Positions 26,218 through 32,962 of a DNA stretch of 36,012 nt are shown here, one piece after another. How positions within the stretch are numbered: the first letter of the stretch is position 1; every line of letters begins with the position of its first letter. This DNA is from Bacteroidia bacterium. GTDB lineage: Bacteria; Bacteroidota; Bacteroidia; Chitinophagales; Saprospiraceae. Location: contig JAUIKE010000081.1 in assembly GCA_030430845.1 (NCBI GenBank), positions 1 to 36,012 of the forward strand, in the 5' to 3' direction. Below the pieces are notes generated by a model. That model saw only the letters and a list, made by a program, of their open reading frames with translations, searched no databases and was not told where the DNA came from. The position numbers and the translations under genes were made by a program.

Positions 26218-26281
26218 TTTTTGTTTTTCCTGTTTTTGGGAAAAAAGGTGGTTGATAAAAACAACCAGCTGAGGTACTCTT

Positions 26282-27601
26282 TTAATGAAGACTTAGTTTT
26301 TTGTTGTATTCTAAATACCTTTCCTTATCCACCTGGATTTCACTCCAGGTATCCAAGACCAGTAATTCAATGGTCTCATCAACCTTTTGCTGAATATCAT
26401 TCCGATAATCCTGATAGTTTTGGTAATGTGTCTGGGTAACTTTATTCACCTGGTTTTGGAAAAAGGTGATGGGGTTGAACCAGTAAGAAGCGGCGATCCG
26501 GTCGTTTTTCATCTGATTATTGGCCTCTATTTGTTCCACTGCGGATTTCATCAAATTATTCCCCAATGCTCTGAGAGACCTTCTCATCACCTTGCTAATC
26601 TTTGCAGAGTCCTGAGCAACAGGACTCTGCTGTAACTGTGGAAATAGTGAAAACAATTGTTCGGTTAAAACTTCCTGGGGCTGGTCATAGATCTCCTGAA
26701 GGTCATCGCGTTTGGCGTCGATCAGTTCCGTCATATACCCCGGCGGTTGCTGAAGGCTCACCCATTGGTGTACCGCCCCCGGAATGACAAAGGCCAATAG
26801 CAACCAAAGACTCACCATACTCAAGGCATTCACGGTACTACCCCGGCCGATGTATAAGACGAGGAAAAAAACAAAAGACCAAAACAAAATATAGGCTGTA
26901 AATAATAGGAACAATTGAAAAAAGTCGCCAACATGCTCCGTCAATACAGGTGTCATGAATGCCCCAGCCAACATTAAAACCGCCAGGGTCGCTACGGCTA
27001 ATACGACATAAAAAAGCGTCCGCGACAAAAGCCACTTCACTGGGCTTCCGGCCTGGGCATACACCAGTTTGATGATCCCCATGTCCATTTCACTGCCTTT
27101 GATGTTGTAAAGAAAAATGAGCAGCAGCAGCGGCAATAAAAATAAGATCATGAAGCTGAAGTCCAGGGCCCCAAGCTGCAAGCGCTCAGGATTGGCGATT
27201 TCTTCGGCCATATCGGCATCATAAGGACTTGCCTGGGAAGTAATTTGTTTGTAATAAGCATATTGCTCGGCCTGGCCGACCCCGTACACCATCATGGGGG
27301 AAGGTGTTTTGACCTCATATACGGGCGTGTACGAAAGGGCCCAGTAAGGCGTCTCGATATTTACAAAGGGCCGATCCTTAGGGCCTTTTTCTCCATTTTC
27401 AAACCATGCCAGGGTTTTTGCCTTCGACTCCTCGATCGTCTCCTTTATTTTTTCAGATTCAGCCATTTGAGTTGTATAAAGGTCCTGACCATTATACAAT
27501 CCGTAAAGGGAGGCGAGCAAAAAAAGGCAAGCGGCCAATAGCTTAAACCTATTGCGGGAAAAGTGCTGCCATTCGCCCAAAAATATCGTCAGCATAGTCA
27601 T
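26282..27601 (-). CDS. DUF3526-type ABC-2 permease, type B
   Basis: An inner-membrane ABC-2 permease of 439 residues. I choose the ATG at 27601 because it makes an ATGA overlap with the stop of the upstream type A gene; a longer frame from 27658 adds only residues read from that gene. Helix near the N-terminus (KLLAACLFLLASLYGLYNGQ), extracytoplasmic domain with PMMVYGVGQAEQYAYYKQITS, a helical block with YNIKGSEMDMGIIKLVYAQAG, a soluble loop and a short tail. Unlike the other two type B proteins it has no obvious C-terminal transmembrane helix: it ends about 100 residues after AASYWFNPITFFQ in a charged, hydrophilic stretch (VDKERYLEYNKKLSLH). It may therefore be truncated at the 3' end. It works with the type A gene at 27598 and the ATPase at 29015. 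Confidence 0.83.
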   Translation of the reverse strand: MTMLTIFLGEWQHFSRNRFKLLAACLFLLASLYGLYNGQDLYTTQMAESEKIKETIEESKAKTLAWFENGEKGPKDRPFVNIETPYWALSYTPVYEVKTPSPMMVYGVGQAEQYAYYKQITSQASPYDADMAEEIANPERLQLGALDFSFMILFLLPLLLLIFLYNIKGSEMDMGIIKLVYAQAGSPVKWLLSRTLFYVVLAVATLAVLMLAGAFMTPVLTEHVGDFFQLFLLFTAYILFWSFVFFLVLYIGRGSTVNALSMVSLWLLLAFVIPGAVHQWVSLQQPPGYMTELIDAKRDDLQEIYDQPQEVLTEQLFSLFPQLQQSPVAQDSAKISKVMRRSLRALGNNLMKSAVEQIEANNQMKNDRIAASYWFNPITFFQNQVNKVTQTHYQNYQDYRNDIQQKVDETIELLVLDTWSEIQVDKERYLEYNKKLSLH

Positions 27602-29007
27602 ATCCACTTTAGTTTTTTGGAGGCCCGGTTCAGTAAGACCAGGCTGAACAGGATCCATGCCCCCAGGAGGAGCAGATCCAAAAGGTATTTATCCAATTTT
27701 GTTCCCAAACTTGCCGGCTGATAAGCAAAATCGGGGATGGACTTATAAAAATCATTGTCTGCCTCCCAGCTCCATTCACCGGTTTTGGAGCCTCCGAAAG
27801 CATGTTTGTCATTCAACTCCTTGATCAGGACCCTCCGATAATTTTCGGCTTGCTGGAGAAAATCCTGGTGATGGTAATAATCGCTGCCGGCGAATCCCAT
27901 ACTCGAATTTTGCAGAGAAATAAAGGGGTTGATGATACCCCCTATTTGCAGAAAGCTTTTTTGCCGGGCCAGAATCTCGTTGTTTTTCCCGAAGTGTTTA
28001 TCCCATACCTGATTGCCGTATTCCTCGTCCTCCTGCATCAAAATACCGTCGAAGTTGATGGGCAGTTCATCAACGCTGCCCACCTTATATTCTGCCAATA
28101 CCTTTTGCTCAAGCTCGTCTTTCCGCTTGCCGGTCGGGTTGTGGCCGTCCAGGCCCTTGGCTCGATCTTCCTTCATCGCTGTCTGGAATTCTTTTCGACT
28201 GGGCAGCGGGAACATCTTTTCAACAGAGCTATTAAATATACTGGGTAAAAATATGGACCACAGGATCCAGAGCGCCAACATAAAGGAAAGGGCTGCGGTA
28301 GGCTTTTGCCACCTGGCTGAGAAATAAACGCTTAGTGCGCTGATAACGAAGTAATAGGCGGCATAACTGAGGCTTAGCATCAGGATCCTTAACCAGCCGT
28401 CGGACTGCAGGCTGTTCAAGTTCACCACAATTTGTACCAAGATCACGGCTAGCAATAAGGCTAATCCGTACGACCATACCCCAAGCGCCTTTCCCATTAA
28501 AATTTGAGTTGGTTTTCCGCCCTGAATGAGCAATAGTTTAAGGCGTCCGCTTTCTTTTTCTCCGCTCACCGATGAAAAAGCCAGAAAAAGCAGCAACAAG
28601 GGGATCATGTACTGTAAGATCAAAGCACTTTTGAGCTTTCCGAACTTGGAAACACTTTGCATTTGCGAAGCCTCAGAATACATCACCTCATTTTGTACGT
28701 GCCCTTCCAAACGGAGTACTTGCCCTGTGATGGGATAAATACCCTCGTCGATGCTGCTCAAAGCAGTCGTAGGTTTAAAAGCATAAGAGCCATAATGAGC
28801 GGCGCTGTGCGGATTCATGGCATCGATCTGTTCCCATTGATTTCGTACATGCTGTTGCGCCTCCTGGTACTGCTGGTATTGCAATTGATTCTGATAGACG
28901 CCAAGGCCGGTCACGCCGGCTAATACGACCATAAAAACCAGAGAGGTGAGTAGGAAAAGCCGGGTTTTCAGATAATACTGCCATTCGTTGAGGAAGATGG
29001 TTTTCAT
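27598..29007 (-). CDS. DUF3526-type ABC-2 permease, type A
   Basis: A 469-residue inner-membrane ABC-2 permease, paralogous to 12393 and 18471. Helix at about 15-36, extracytoplasmic domain with MNPHSAAHYGSYAFKP (about 68-83) and LRLEGHVQNEVMY, helices from about 130 to 265 including FSSVSGEKESGRLKLLLIQGG, a soluble region with FDGILMQEDEEYGNQVWDKHFG that closely matches the 18471 protein (FEGVKMQDGEEYTHKVYDHHFG), and a last helix near the C-terminus. It starts 7 bp after the ATPase stop and overlaps the type B gene by 4 bp (ATGA), forming a compact ATPase-A-B unit. Confidence 0.87.
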   Translation of the reverse strand: MKTIFLNEWQYYLKTRLFLLTSLVFMVVLAGVTGLGVYQNQLQYQQYQEAQQHVRNQWEQIDAMNPHSAAHYGSYAFKPTTALSSIDEGIYPITGQVLRLEGHVQNEVMYSEASQMQSVSKFGKLKSALILQYMIPLLLLFLAFSSVSGEKESGRLKLLLIQGGKPTQILMGKALGVWSYGLALLLAVILVQIVVNLNSLQSDGWLRILMLSLSYAAYYFVISALSVYFSARWQKPTAALSFMLALWILWSIFLPSIFNSSVEKMFPLPSRKEFQTAMKEDRAKGLDGHNPTGKRKDELEQKVLAEYKVGSVDELPINFDGILMQEDEEYGNQVWDKHFGKNNEILARQKSFLQIGGIINPFISLQNSSMGFAGSDYYHHQDFLQQAENYRRVLIKELNDKHAFGGSKTGEWSWEADNDFYKSIPDFAYQPASLGTKLDKYLLDLLLLGAWILFSLVLLNRASKKLKWI

Positions 29008-29014
29008 GCCGGAT

Positions 29015-29716
29015 TTAGTTTTTCATGTAATTGAGGTAAAGCTGTTCCAATTCATTCGCACTAACCTCATCTGCCTTCAGTTCTTTCACCAGCTCGCCGT
29101 GTTTCAGAATACCGATCCGGTTGCACACTTCTCGCACTCTGAAAATATCGTGGGAGGCCATCAAAATGGCGGCCCCTTCCGAGGCTAGTTTTTTGAGCAG
29201 GGCAGAAAGTTCGTTACTGGCGAGTGGGTCAAGGCCACTGGCAGGTTCATCGAGCAAATAAACCTTCGCTTTTTTGGCATAGGCAATGGCAATGCCTACT
29301 TTTTGTCGCATACCCTTAGAGTAGTTTTCTACTTTTTTGTTATGCGCTTCACTCTGCAAGCCGCAGATAGAGAGAAATTCGGTCAATTTTTCTTTAGAAT
29401 ATTTCAGCCCCGCCAGTCGACAGAAGTAATCTAAATTGCCCAGGCCTGTCAAATAGGGATAGAGGTTTACATTCTCCGGAATATAGCCGATCACCTCTCT
29501 AACGGCAGCCGTTTTGGCCGACACCTCCATCTCATCCACCTTAACCTGGCCGCTATCCGGCTCAACAAACCCCAGCAACATATTGATGCTGGTGGTTTTA
29601 CCGGCCCCATTTGCGCCAAGCAAGCCTAAAATTTCTCCCGGACCGACCTCAAGAGTGAGGTCCTTAATTGCATAATTGCCTTTAAATGATTTACTTGCAT
29701 TTTGAATCTGAATCAT
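29015..29716 (-). CDS. ABC transporter ATP-binding protein
   Basis: A 233-residue ATPase, the same length as the one at 17666 and similar throughout. Walker A is GANGAGKT, the signature is YSKGMRQKVGIA, Walker B is YLLDEPASGLDP and the H-loop is in ASHD. It is the first gene of the operon ATPase, permease A, permease B, MerC-like, CxxC protein, His-rich lipoprotein. Its promoter has a perfect -7 TATATTTG and is covered by two operator palindromes; the leader is about 22 nt. It is divergent from the Fur-family regulator gene across an 83-bp gap. Substrate is unknown. Confidence 0.93.
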   Translation of the reverse strand: MIQIQNASKSFKGNYAIKDLTLEVGPGEILGLLGANGAGKTTSINMLLGFVEPDSGQVKVDEMEVSAKTAAVREVIGYIPENVNLYPYLTGLGNLDYFCRLAGLKYSKEKLTEFLSICGLQSEAHNKKVENYSKGMRQKVGIAIAYAKKAKVYLLDEPASGLDPLASNELSALLKKLASEGAAILMASHDIFRVREVCNRIGILKHGELVKELKADEVSANELEQLYLNYMKN

Positions 29717-29731
29717 ATGAACATTCTTTAG

Positions 29732-29746
29732 TGCAACATTGTTGCA
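29732..29746. promoter_or_regulatory. Fur-family operator copy E
   Basis: TGCAACATTGTTGCA, a perfect 6-3-6 palindrome covering the start region of the ABC operon promoter (minus strand) and holding the TTG that may be the -33 element of the regulator gene on the plus strand. Confidence 0.85.
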
Positions 29747-29772
29747 AATATAGCAAAACGATTTTGTTATTG
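29742..29772 (+). promoter_or_regulatory. possible promoter of the Fur-family gene (weak)
   Basis: TTG at 29742-29744, 20 bp spacer, then TGTTATTG at 29765-29772, which matches four of the six fixed bases of TAnnTTTG. Transcription would start near 29779, about 20 nt before the ATG at 29800. Operators E and F lie on it as they do at the other promoters, suggesting weak, autoregulated expression. Confidence 0.4.
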
Positions 29773-29775
29773 CAA
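29745..29775 (-). promoter_or_regulatory. predicted promoter of the ABC/MerC-like/lipoprotein operon
   Basis: Minus strand: TTG (29775-29773) inside operator F, 20 bp spacer, then TATATTTG (29752-29745), an exact -7 match whose last bases run into operator E. This is the same geometry as at 14011-14053. Confidence 0.8.
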
Positions 29776-29785
29776 CCTTGTTGCG
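29771..29785. promoter_or_regulatory. Fur-family operator copy F
   Basis: TGCAACCTTGTTGCG, one mismatch at the last base. It contains the minus-strand -33 TTG of the ABC operon promoter and overlaps the likely start region of the regulator gene. It is 39 bp from copy E. Confidence 0.8.
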
Positions 29786-29799
29786 ATAAATTAATTTTT

Positions 29800-30180
29800 A
29801 TGTCAATACAGCGAAAAACGAAGACGGTGTTAGCGGTCCAGGAATTTTTTGAAAACAGCGATTATGCGGTCAGCGTAGTAGATTTGGTGAATCACTTTAA
29901 GGAAGAAATGAATAAGGCGACCGTTTACCGGATTCTGTCCAGAATGGAGTCGGAAGGGATGATCCATTCCTTCAACGGGATGGACGGGCTGACCTGGTAC
30001 GCTGCCTGCAAGCATTGTTCTCACGACCACCACGAGGACCAGCATCCGCATTTTCAGTGCAAAAAGTGCGGCCGGGTGGAGTGCCTCGAAATAAGTCTGC
30101 CCATTCCCAAGGTAAAGGATCACAAGATTGATTCTGAGATTGTTTTGCTGGTTGGGGAGTGTAATAATTGTCAGTCTTAG
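29800..30180 (+). CDS. Fur-family metalloregulator (Zur-like?)
   Basis: A 126-residue Fur-family repressor. I start at the ATG at 29800, where the conserved N-terminal helix begins; the longer frame from 29686 would run through the operators. The winged helix is at about 8-60, with the recognition segment MNKATVYRILSRMESEGMIHSF (37-58). The dimer domain holds the His-rich metal loop HDHHEDQHPHFQC (75-87), CKKC (Cys87, Cys90) and a second CNNC (Cys121, Cys124), the structural zinc site of the family. Sequence alone does not separate Fur from Zur; the linked His-rich lipoprotein and MerC-like protein favour zinc. With metal bound it should repress at TGCAACNNNGTTGCA, controlling the two divergent regions in this window, including its own promoter. 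Confidence 0.88.
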   Translation: MSIQRKTKTVLAVQEFFENSDYAVSVVDLVNHFKEEMNKATVYRILSRMESEGMIHSFNGMDGLTWYAACKHCSHDHHEDQHPHFQCKKCGRVECLEISLPIPKVKDHKIDSEIVLLVGECNNCQS

Positions 30181-30258
30181 GGGTGGGTAGTTGTGAAATT
30201 TCACCCTGGTAAAAACCGTGAAATTCTTTTCCCCATAATAATTCGATGATAAGAGGTA

Positions 30259-30568
30259 TTAATAAACCCCTTGTCCAACAATTTTATGATCTGACTGATT
30301 GCGGGACCAACGTCCAATTTTTTGTAGTTGATCCCAAAAAGCTTCTTCCTGAAATTTTTCTTCCACTGGTAATGTTCTGTCTGGAATACTAGCAATTTCT
30401 TCTTCCCTACTTAGAGCTTGTTTAAACTTTACCCTTTAGCCTGAAGAATGATCAAATCATCGTAAGTATTAGAATTCCGTTTAACAGCATCATGGAGGTG
30501 GGATAAAACGGCAGATGGTTCTTCATGAGGAGTATTTTCAGATAGGATTTATAACCTGCCAGGTCCAT
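30259..30568 (-). pseudogene. frameshifted remnant gene, possibly an effector-associated-domain protein
   Basis: In the 540-bp gap after the regulator the minus strand carries protein-like sequence in shifting frames. A possible start, MDLAGYKSYL, is at 30568. A second frame then reads AVLSHLHDAVKRNSNTYDDL followed by IILQAKG and a stop. A third frame continues KFKQALSREEEIASIPDRT to FWDQLQKIGRWSRNQSDHK and a stop at 30259. No single frame is intact. The central piece (NSxxYDDLIxLQAxxNxxK) resembles the helical effector-associated domains found next to bacterial conflict-system effectors, which I state with low certainty. The rest of 30181-30721 shows no other gene; a 12-bp palindrome GTGAAATTTCAC is at 30193. 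Confidence 0.45.
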
Positions 30569-30716
30569 TTTTGTTTTTTTTTAGGGAAGAAATGTAAATC
30601 GTTTTAAAGATGGGGTGAAAATAGATTTTTGTGAAAGGATGTATAACAAACTACTGTGCTTATCTAATGGTGAAATATTGGTTTTTTTGAGGTTTAGGGC
30701 CGATTATGATCTTTAT

Positions 30717-30745
30717 AAAGCTTACAAATCCTTTAAAGAAAGGCA
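30717..30745. repeat. 29-bp direct repeat, copy 1 (ATPase gene 3' end)
   Basis: Matches 32302-32330 with one mismatch in 29 bases (A/G). This copy holds the last codons (CLSLKDL) and the stop of the ATPase/DUF234-type gene at 30722-32032. Confidence 0.85.
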
Positions 30746-32032
30746 TTGATACTCACATTGGAAGCCCCCCAGTTTTTTTAAGAGCGGGATGGACTTACTT
30801 CTAAGCAAGCCCTCTGAGTATTGTGATTCTTTTCGTTTGACTTCTACGAACAACGCTCTTTTTTCCATACGATTAATCGCGATGATATCGATTTCATTTT
30901 TAAACCCCTTTTCCCAATAGCTACCTATTTCCGACCACTCTCCGGAGAGGGCTAATTTTTCGGTAAAATATTTTTCCAGAAATCTACCGCTATAAGTCGC
31001 AAAGTCCCTTTTGACCAGTGCTTTCAGGTAGTTGAAATTTCCTATTTCCACGGTTCCCCTGTTTTTATAAATAAACCGAAACCAAAAGTGCAGGAAATTA
31101 TCCTCTATGGCATATTTGATATTTCTGCTTCCCGGCTTAGAGAAAATGGGCAGCTTTTTCTGAATGATCTGGTAATCCTTTTCCAGTCGGCTTAAATAAC
31201 CGCCGATGTTTTTCTGCAGAATGCTTTCTATTTCTCCTCTTGAAGTTTTGGAAGCCGCTAACAAAGAAAGAATGGAAAAGTAGGTGGTGTAATCTTTCCC
31301 GAATTCCTCGATCAACACGTTTTTGCCTTCTTCAAGGAAAATGGAATTATCTCTTAGGATTTCCTCCAGCATTTCATCAAAACTAAGCAGGGCTTTATCT
31401 ACGAACTGCTCCACATACTTAGGTACTCCTCCGGAGAAGATATAAAAGGCCAGCAAATCTTCCGGTGAATATTTGGGATAAAATTCGGCGATGGTATCTT
31501 TCAAAACATCCACAGAGAAAGGCCTGATATACAGTCGTTCATTCGCCCGTCCAAAGAGTGGTTCCCGATTATCCTCAAATATCTTTTTCATCATCGCCTG
31601 GACTGATCCGCTTAGGACAAGGTTCATCCTGGTATGATCTTTATGGGAATCCCAGGCCGATTGCATGTCACTAAAAACGGCTGGATTAATGCGTGCAAAC
31701 TCCTGAAATTCGTCTATAACAAGCGAAAGAGTATGTTCTTTAGCATAGTCCAGCAGCAGTCCGAAAACGTCCTTGAACTGCCTGATTTCCCCATAAACAG
31801 GGATGCCCAGCGTATCGCGAATTTGGTCGACATACTCCTCACACAACAAACGCTCTTCTTTCCTGGCCACAAAAAAATAGAGGTAAGGCTCATCCTGCAG
31901 GCTCTCCCGGATCAAGCGGGTTTTTCCGATCCGTCTCCTTCCTACCAGGACGGTCATTTTGGACGATTGCCGGCTAGTTTTTTTGATTTGGGCTAAGAAC
32001 TCCAGTTCTTTTTCTCGATTGATGAATTTCAT
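30722..32032 (-). CDS. ATPase with C-terminal DUF234/PD-(D/E)XK-like domain
   Basis: A 436-residue protein of the archaeal-type ATPase/DUF234 class. I use the ATG at 32032 (MKFINREKELEFL, the standard start of the family); a longer frame from 32164 would read through the operator-like repeat. Walker A is GRRRIGKT (31-38), Walker B is LVIDEFQEF (104-112) and a sensor-like LVLSGS is at 138-143. Further on come a winged-helix-like region (about 240-300) and a nuclease-like end with NEIDIIA (379-385) and FVEVKRK (395-401), the D-x(n)-E-x-K pattern of PD-(D/E)XK enzymes. Biological role is not established for the family; links to mobile DNA or defence have been suggested. It is the only intact gene between the regulator and the small antitoxin-like gene. 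Confidence 0.82.
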   Translation of the reverse strand: MKFINREKELEFLAQIKKTSRQSSKMTVLVGRRRIGKTRLIRESLQDEPYLYFFVARKEERLLCEEYVDQIRDTLGIPVYGEIRQFKDVFGLLLDYAKEHTLSLVIDEFQEFARINPAVFSDMQSAWDSHKDHTRMNLVLSGSVQAMMKKIFEDNREPLFGRANERLYIRPFSVDVLKDTIAEFYPKYSPEDLLAFYIFSGGVPKYVEQFVDKALLSFDEMLEEILRDNSIFLEEGKNVLIEEFGKDYTTYFSILSLLAASKTSRGEIESILQKNIGGYLSRLEKDYQIIQKKLPIFSKPGSRNIKYAIEDNFLHFWFRFIYKNRGTVEIGNFNYLKALVKRDFATYSGRFLEKYFTEKLALSGEWSEIGSYWEKGFKNEIDIIAINRMEKRALFVEVKRKESQYSEGLLRSKSIPLLKKLGGFQCEYQCLSLKDL

Positions 32033-32054
32033 GGAGTAAAGATACGAAATTATC

Positions 32055-32083
32055 GTAACAGCGGTTACGGTAACCGTCGTTAC
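32055..32083. promoter_or_regulatory. iterated palindromes GTAAC-N4-GTTAC (operator-like)
   Basis: Two copies of GTAAC-N4-GTTAC (32055-32068 and 32070-32083) separated by one base, so the middle also reads GGTTACCGTAACC in reverse. They lie 23 bp upstream of the ATPase start, where a repressor would act. A TATCTTTA element on the minus strand just before the ATG resembles a -7 box with one mismatch. Confidence 0.6.
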
Positions 32084-32182
32084 AATAAATATTGATGCTT
32101 TCACTTCAAAAGATCGAGGTTCAGTTGATAGCGGGTGTTTCGTCCTTTTCCAACGGTAGGTCATGAGCCGATTATCGTCTTT

Positions 32183-32217
32183 ATTCGGCTCAAAAATGCG
32201 GTTTTTTTGAGCCGAAT
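32183..32217. repeat. 14-bp hairpin upstream of the ATPase gene
   Basis: Arms 32183-32196 and 32204-32217 pair perfectly (ATTCGGCTCAAAAA and its complement) around 7 nt. It lies in the 350-bp stretch between the ATPase gene and the small antitoxin-like gene, with another GAGCCGA copy at 32165. It may be a terminator for the small gene at 32383-32685; otherwise its role is unclear. Confidence 0.6.
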
Positions 32218-32301
32218 GGAAGAATAATCAGCTTGCCGGAGAGAAAAATTACAACTTCAGGTTATTTATTAAAGATCTTACTAGCCACATCCGTCCTCAA
32301 A

Positions 32302-32330
32302 AAAGCTTACAGATCCTTTAAAGAAAGGCA
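32302..32330. repeat. 29-bp direct repeat, copy 2 (duplicated gene tail)
   Basis: On the minus strand it encodes CLSLKDL and a stop, the same C-terminus as the ATPase protein, preceded by only five more open codons (RLIKE) before a stop. It is therefore the tail of a second, lost copy of that gene, or one end of an inserted segment of about 1.6 kb. Confidence 0.8.
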
Positions 32331-32382
32331 CTCCTTAATTAGACGCTATACTATTTTCCCTTCTTAAAATTTTCAAATTTAG

Positions 32383-32685
32383 TTAATCTAAAACTTCAAG
32401 TAGCTCCTCCAATGAATGCTCCCATTCAATTTGGTCGGCTAAGGCTCTAAATTCTTTGTAAGAAATCGGTTGATAGTCCTGCTCACGAAGAATCTCTTTG
32501 TAACTTATGCCTTCTCTGATTTCAACCGTTGCGTCCCTGTAATCTAATCGTTTACCTGAAGCATTGGGTTTCACCTGAGCCTTATCCACCTCTTCTATGT
32601 TCTTATAGATTAACCTCAGTTTATTCAAATCATTGATTCTCGTGATCAAATCAATGATATTCATCTTTATGTCATTTGCGCTCAT
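32383..32685 (-). CDS. small antitoxin-like protein, no partner seen
   Basis: A 100-residue acidic protein with no signal or membrane segment. The N-terminal half is helical (DIKMNIIDLITRINDLNKLRLIYKNIEEV). The C-terminal half has SYKEILREQDYQPISYKEFRALADQIEWEHSLEELLEVLD, the style of small Bacteroidota proteins that precede PIN- or RelE-type toxin genes and end in EHSLEELL. A toxin would be expected just downstream on the minus strand, but 32165-32382 contains only the hairpin and the duplicated gene tail. It may be an orphan left after loss of its partner. Recognition of the family is tentative. Confidence 0.55.
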   Translation of the reverse strand: MSANDIKMNIIDLITRINDLNKLRLIYKNIEEVDKAQVKPNASGKRLDYRDATVEIREGISYKEILREQDYQPISYKEFRALADQIEWEHSLEELLEVLD

Positions 32686-32930
32686 AACCTTACTATTCTT
32701 TTATTGGTTAGATTCAAACTCAGGTTTAATCCTTGTCATTTTAGACTTTCATAAAACTTCTCTAAAGATAAACCATATAGATGATTCTTGGGTTTCTGTT
32801 GCGGGTTCAATACCAGTGCCTAGTAAATTTATTTGGTGATTTTTTCATATTCCCCTCCGCCCCTAACTTTCTCCCCAATTTTTCGTATAATTAAACATCA
32901 AAAAGAAGATTCACCCACCAATTCCCTATC

Positions 32931-32951
32931 AACGAACAACGAACAACGAAC
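32931..32951 (+). repeat. AACGAAC heptamer repeated three times before hsdM
   Basis: Three perfect head-to-tail copies, ending 11 bp before the hsdM start codon. Slippage would change the length of the leader by 7 bp. The 277-bp gap 32686-32962 otherwise shows no gene. Confidence 0.8.
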
Positions 32952-32962
32952 TACTAAATCCT

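Noticed and set aside
30201..30395. 64-codon minus-strand gene
   Set aside because: It is one frame of the decayed region; the protein-like pieces are better joined across frames as a pseudogene.
32800..32830. tRNA-like T-arm (GGGTTCAATACC)
   Set aside because: No matching acceptor, D-arm or anticodon arm could be drawn around it, and the T-stem has a mismatch.
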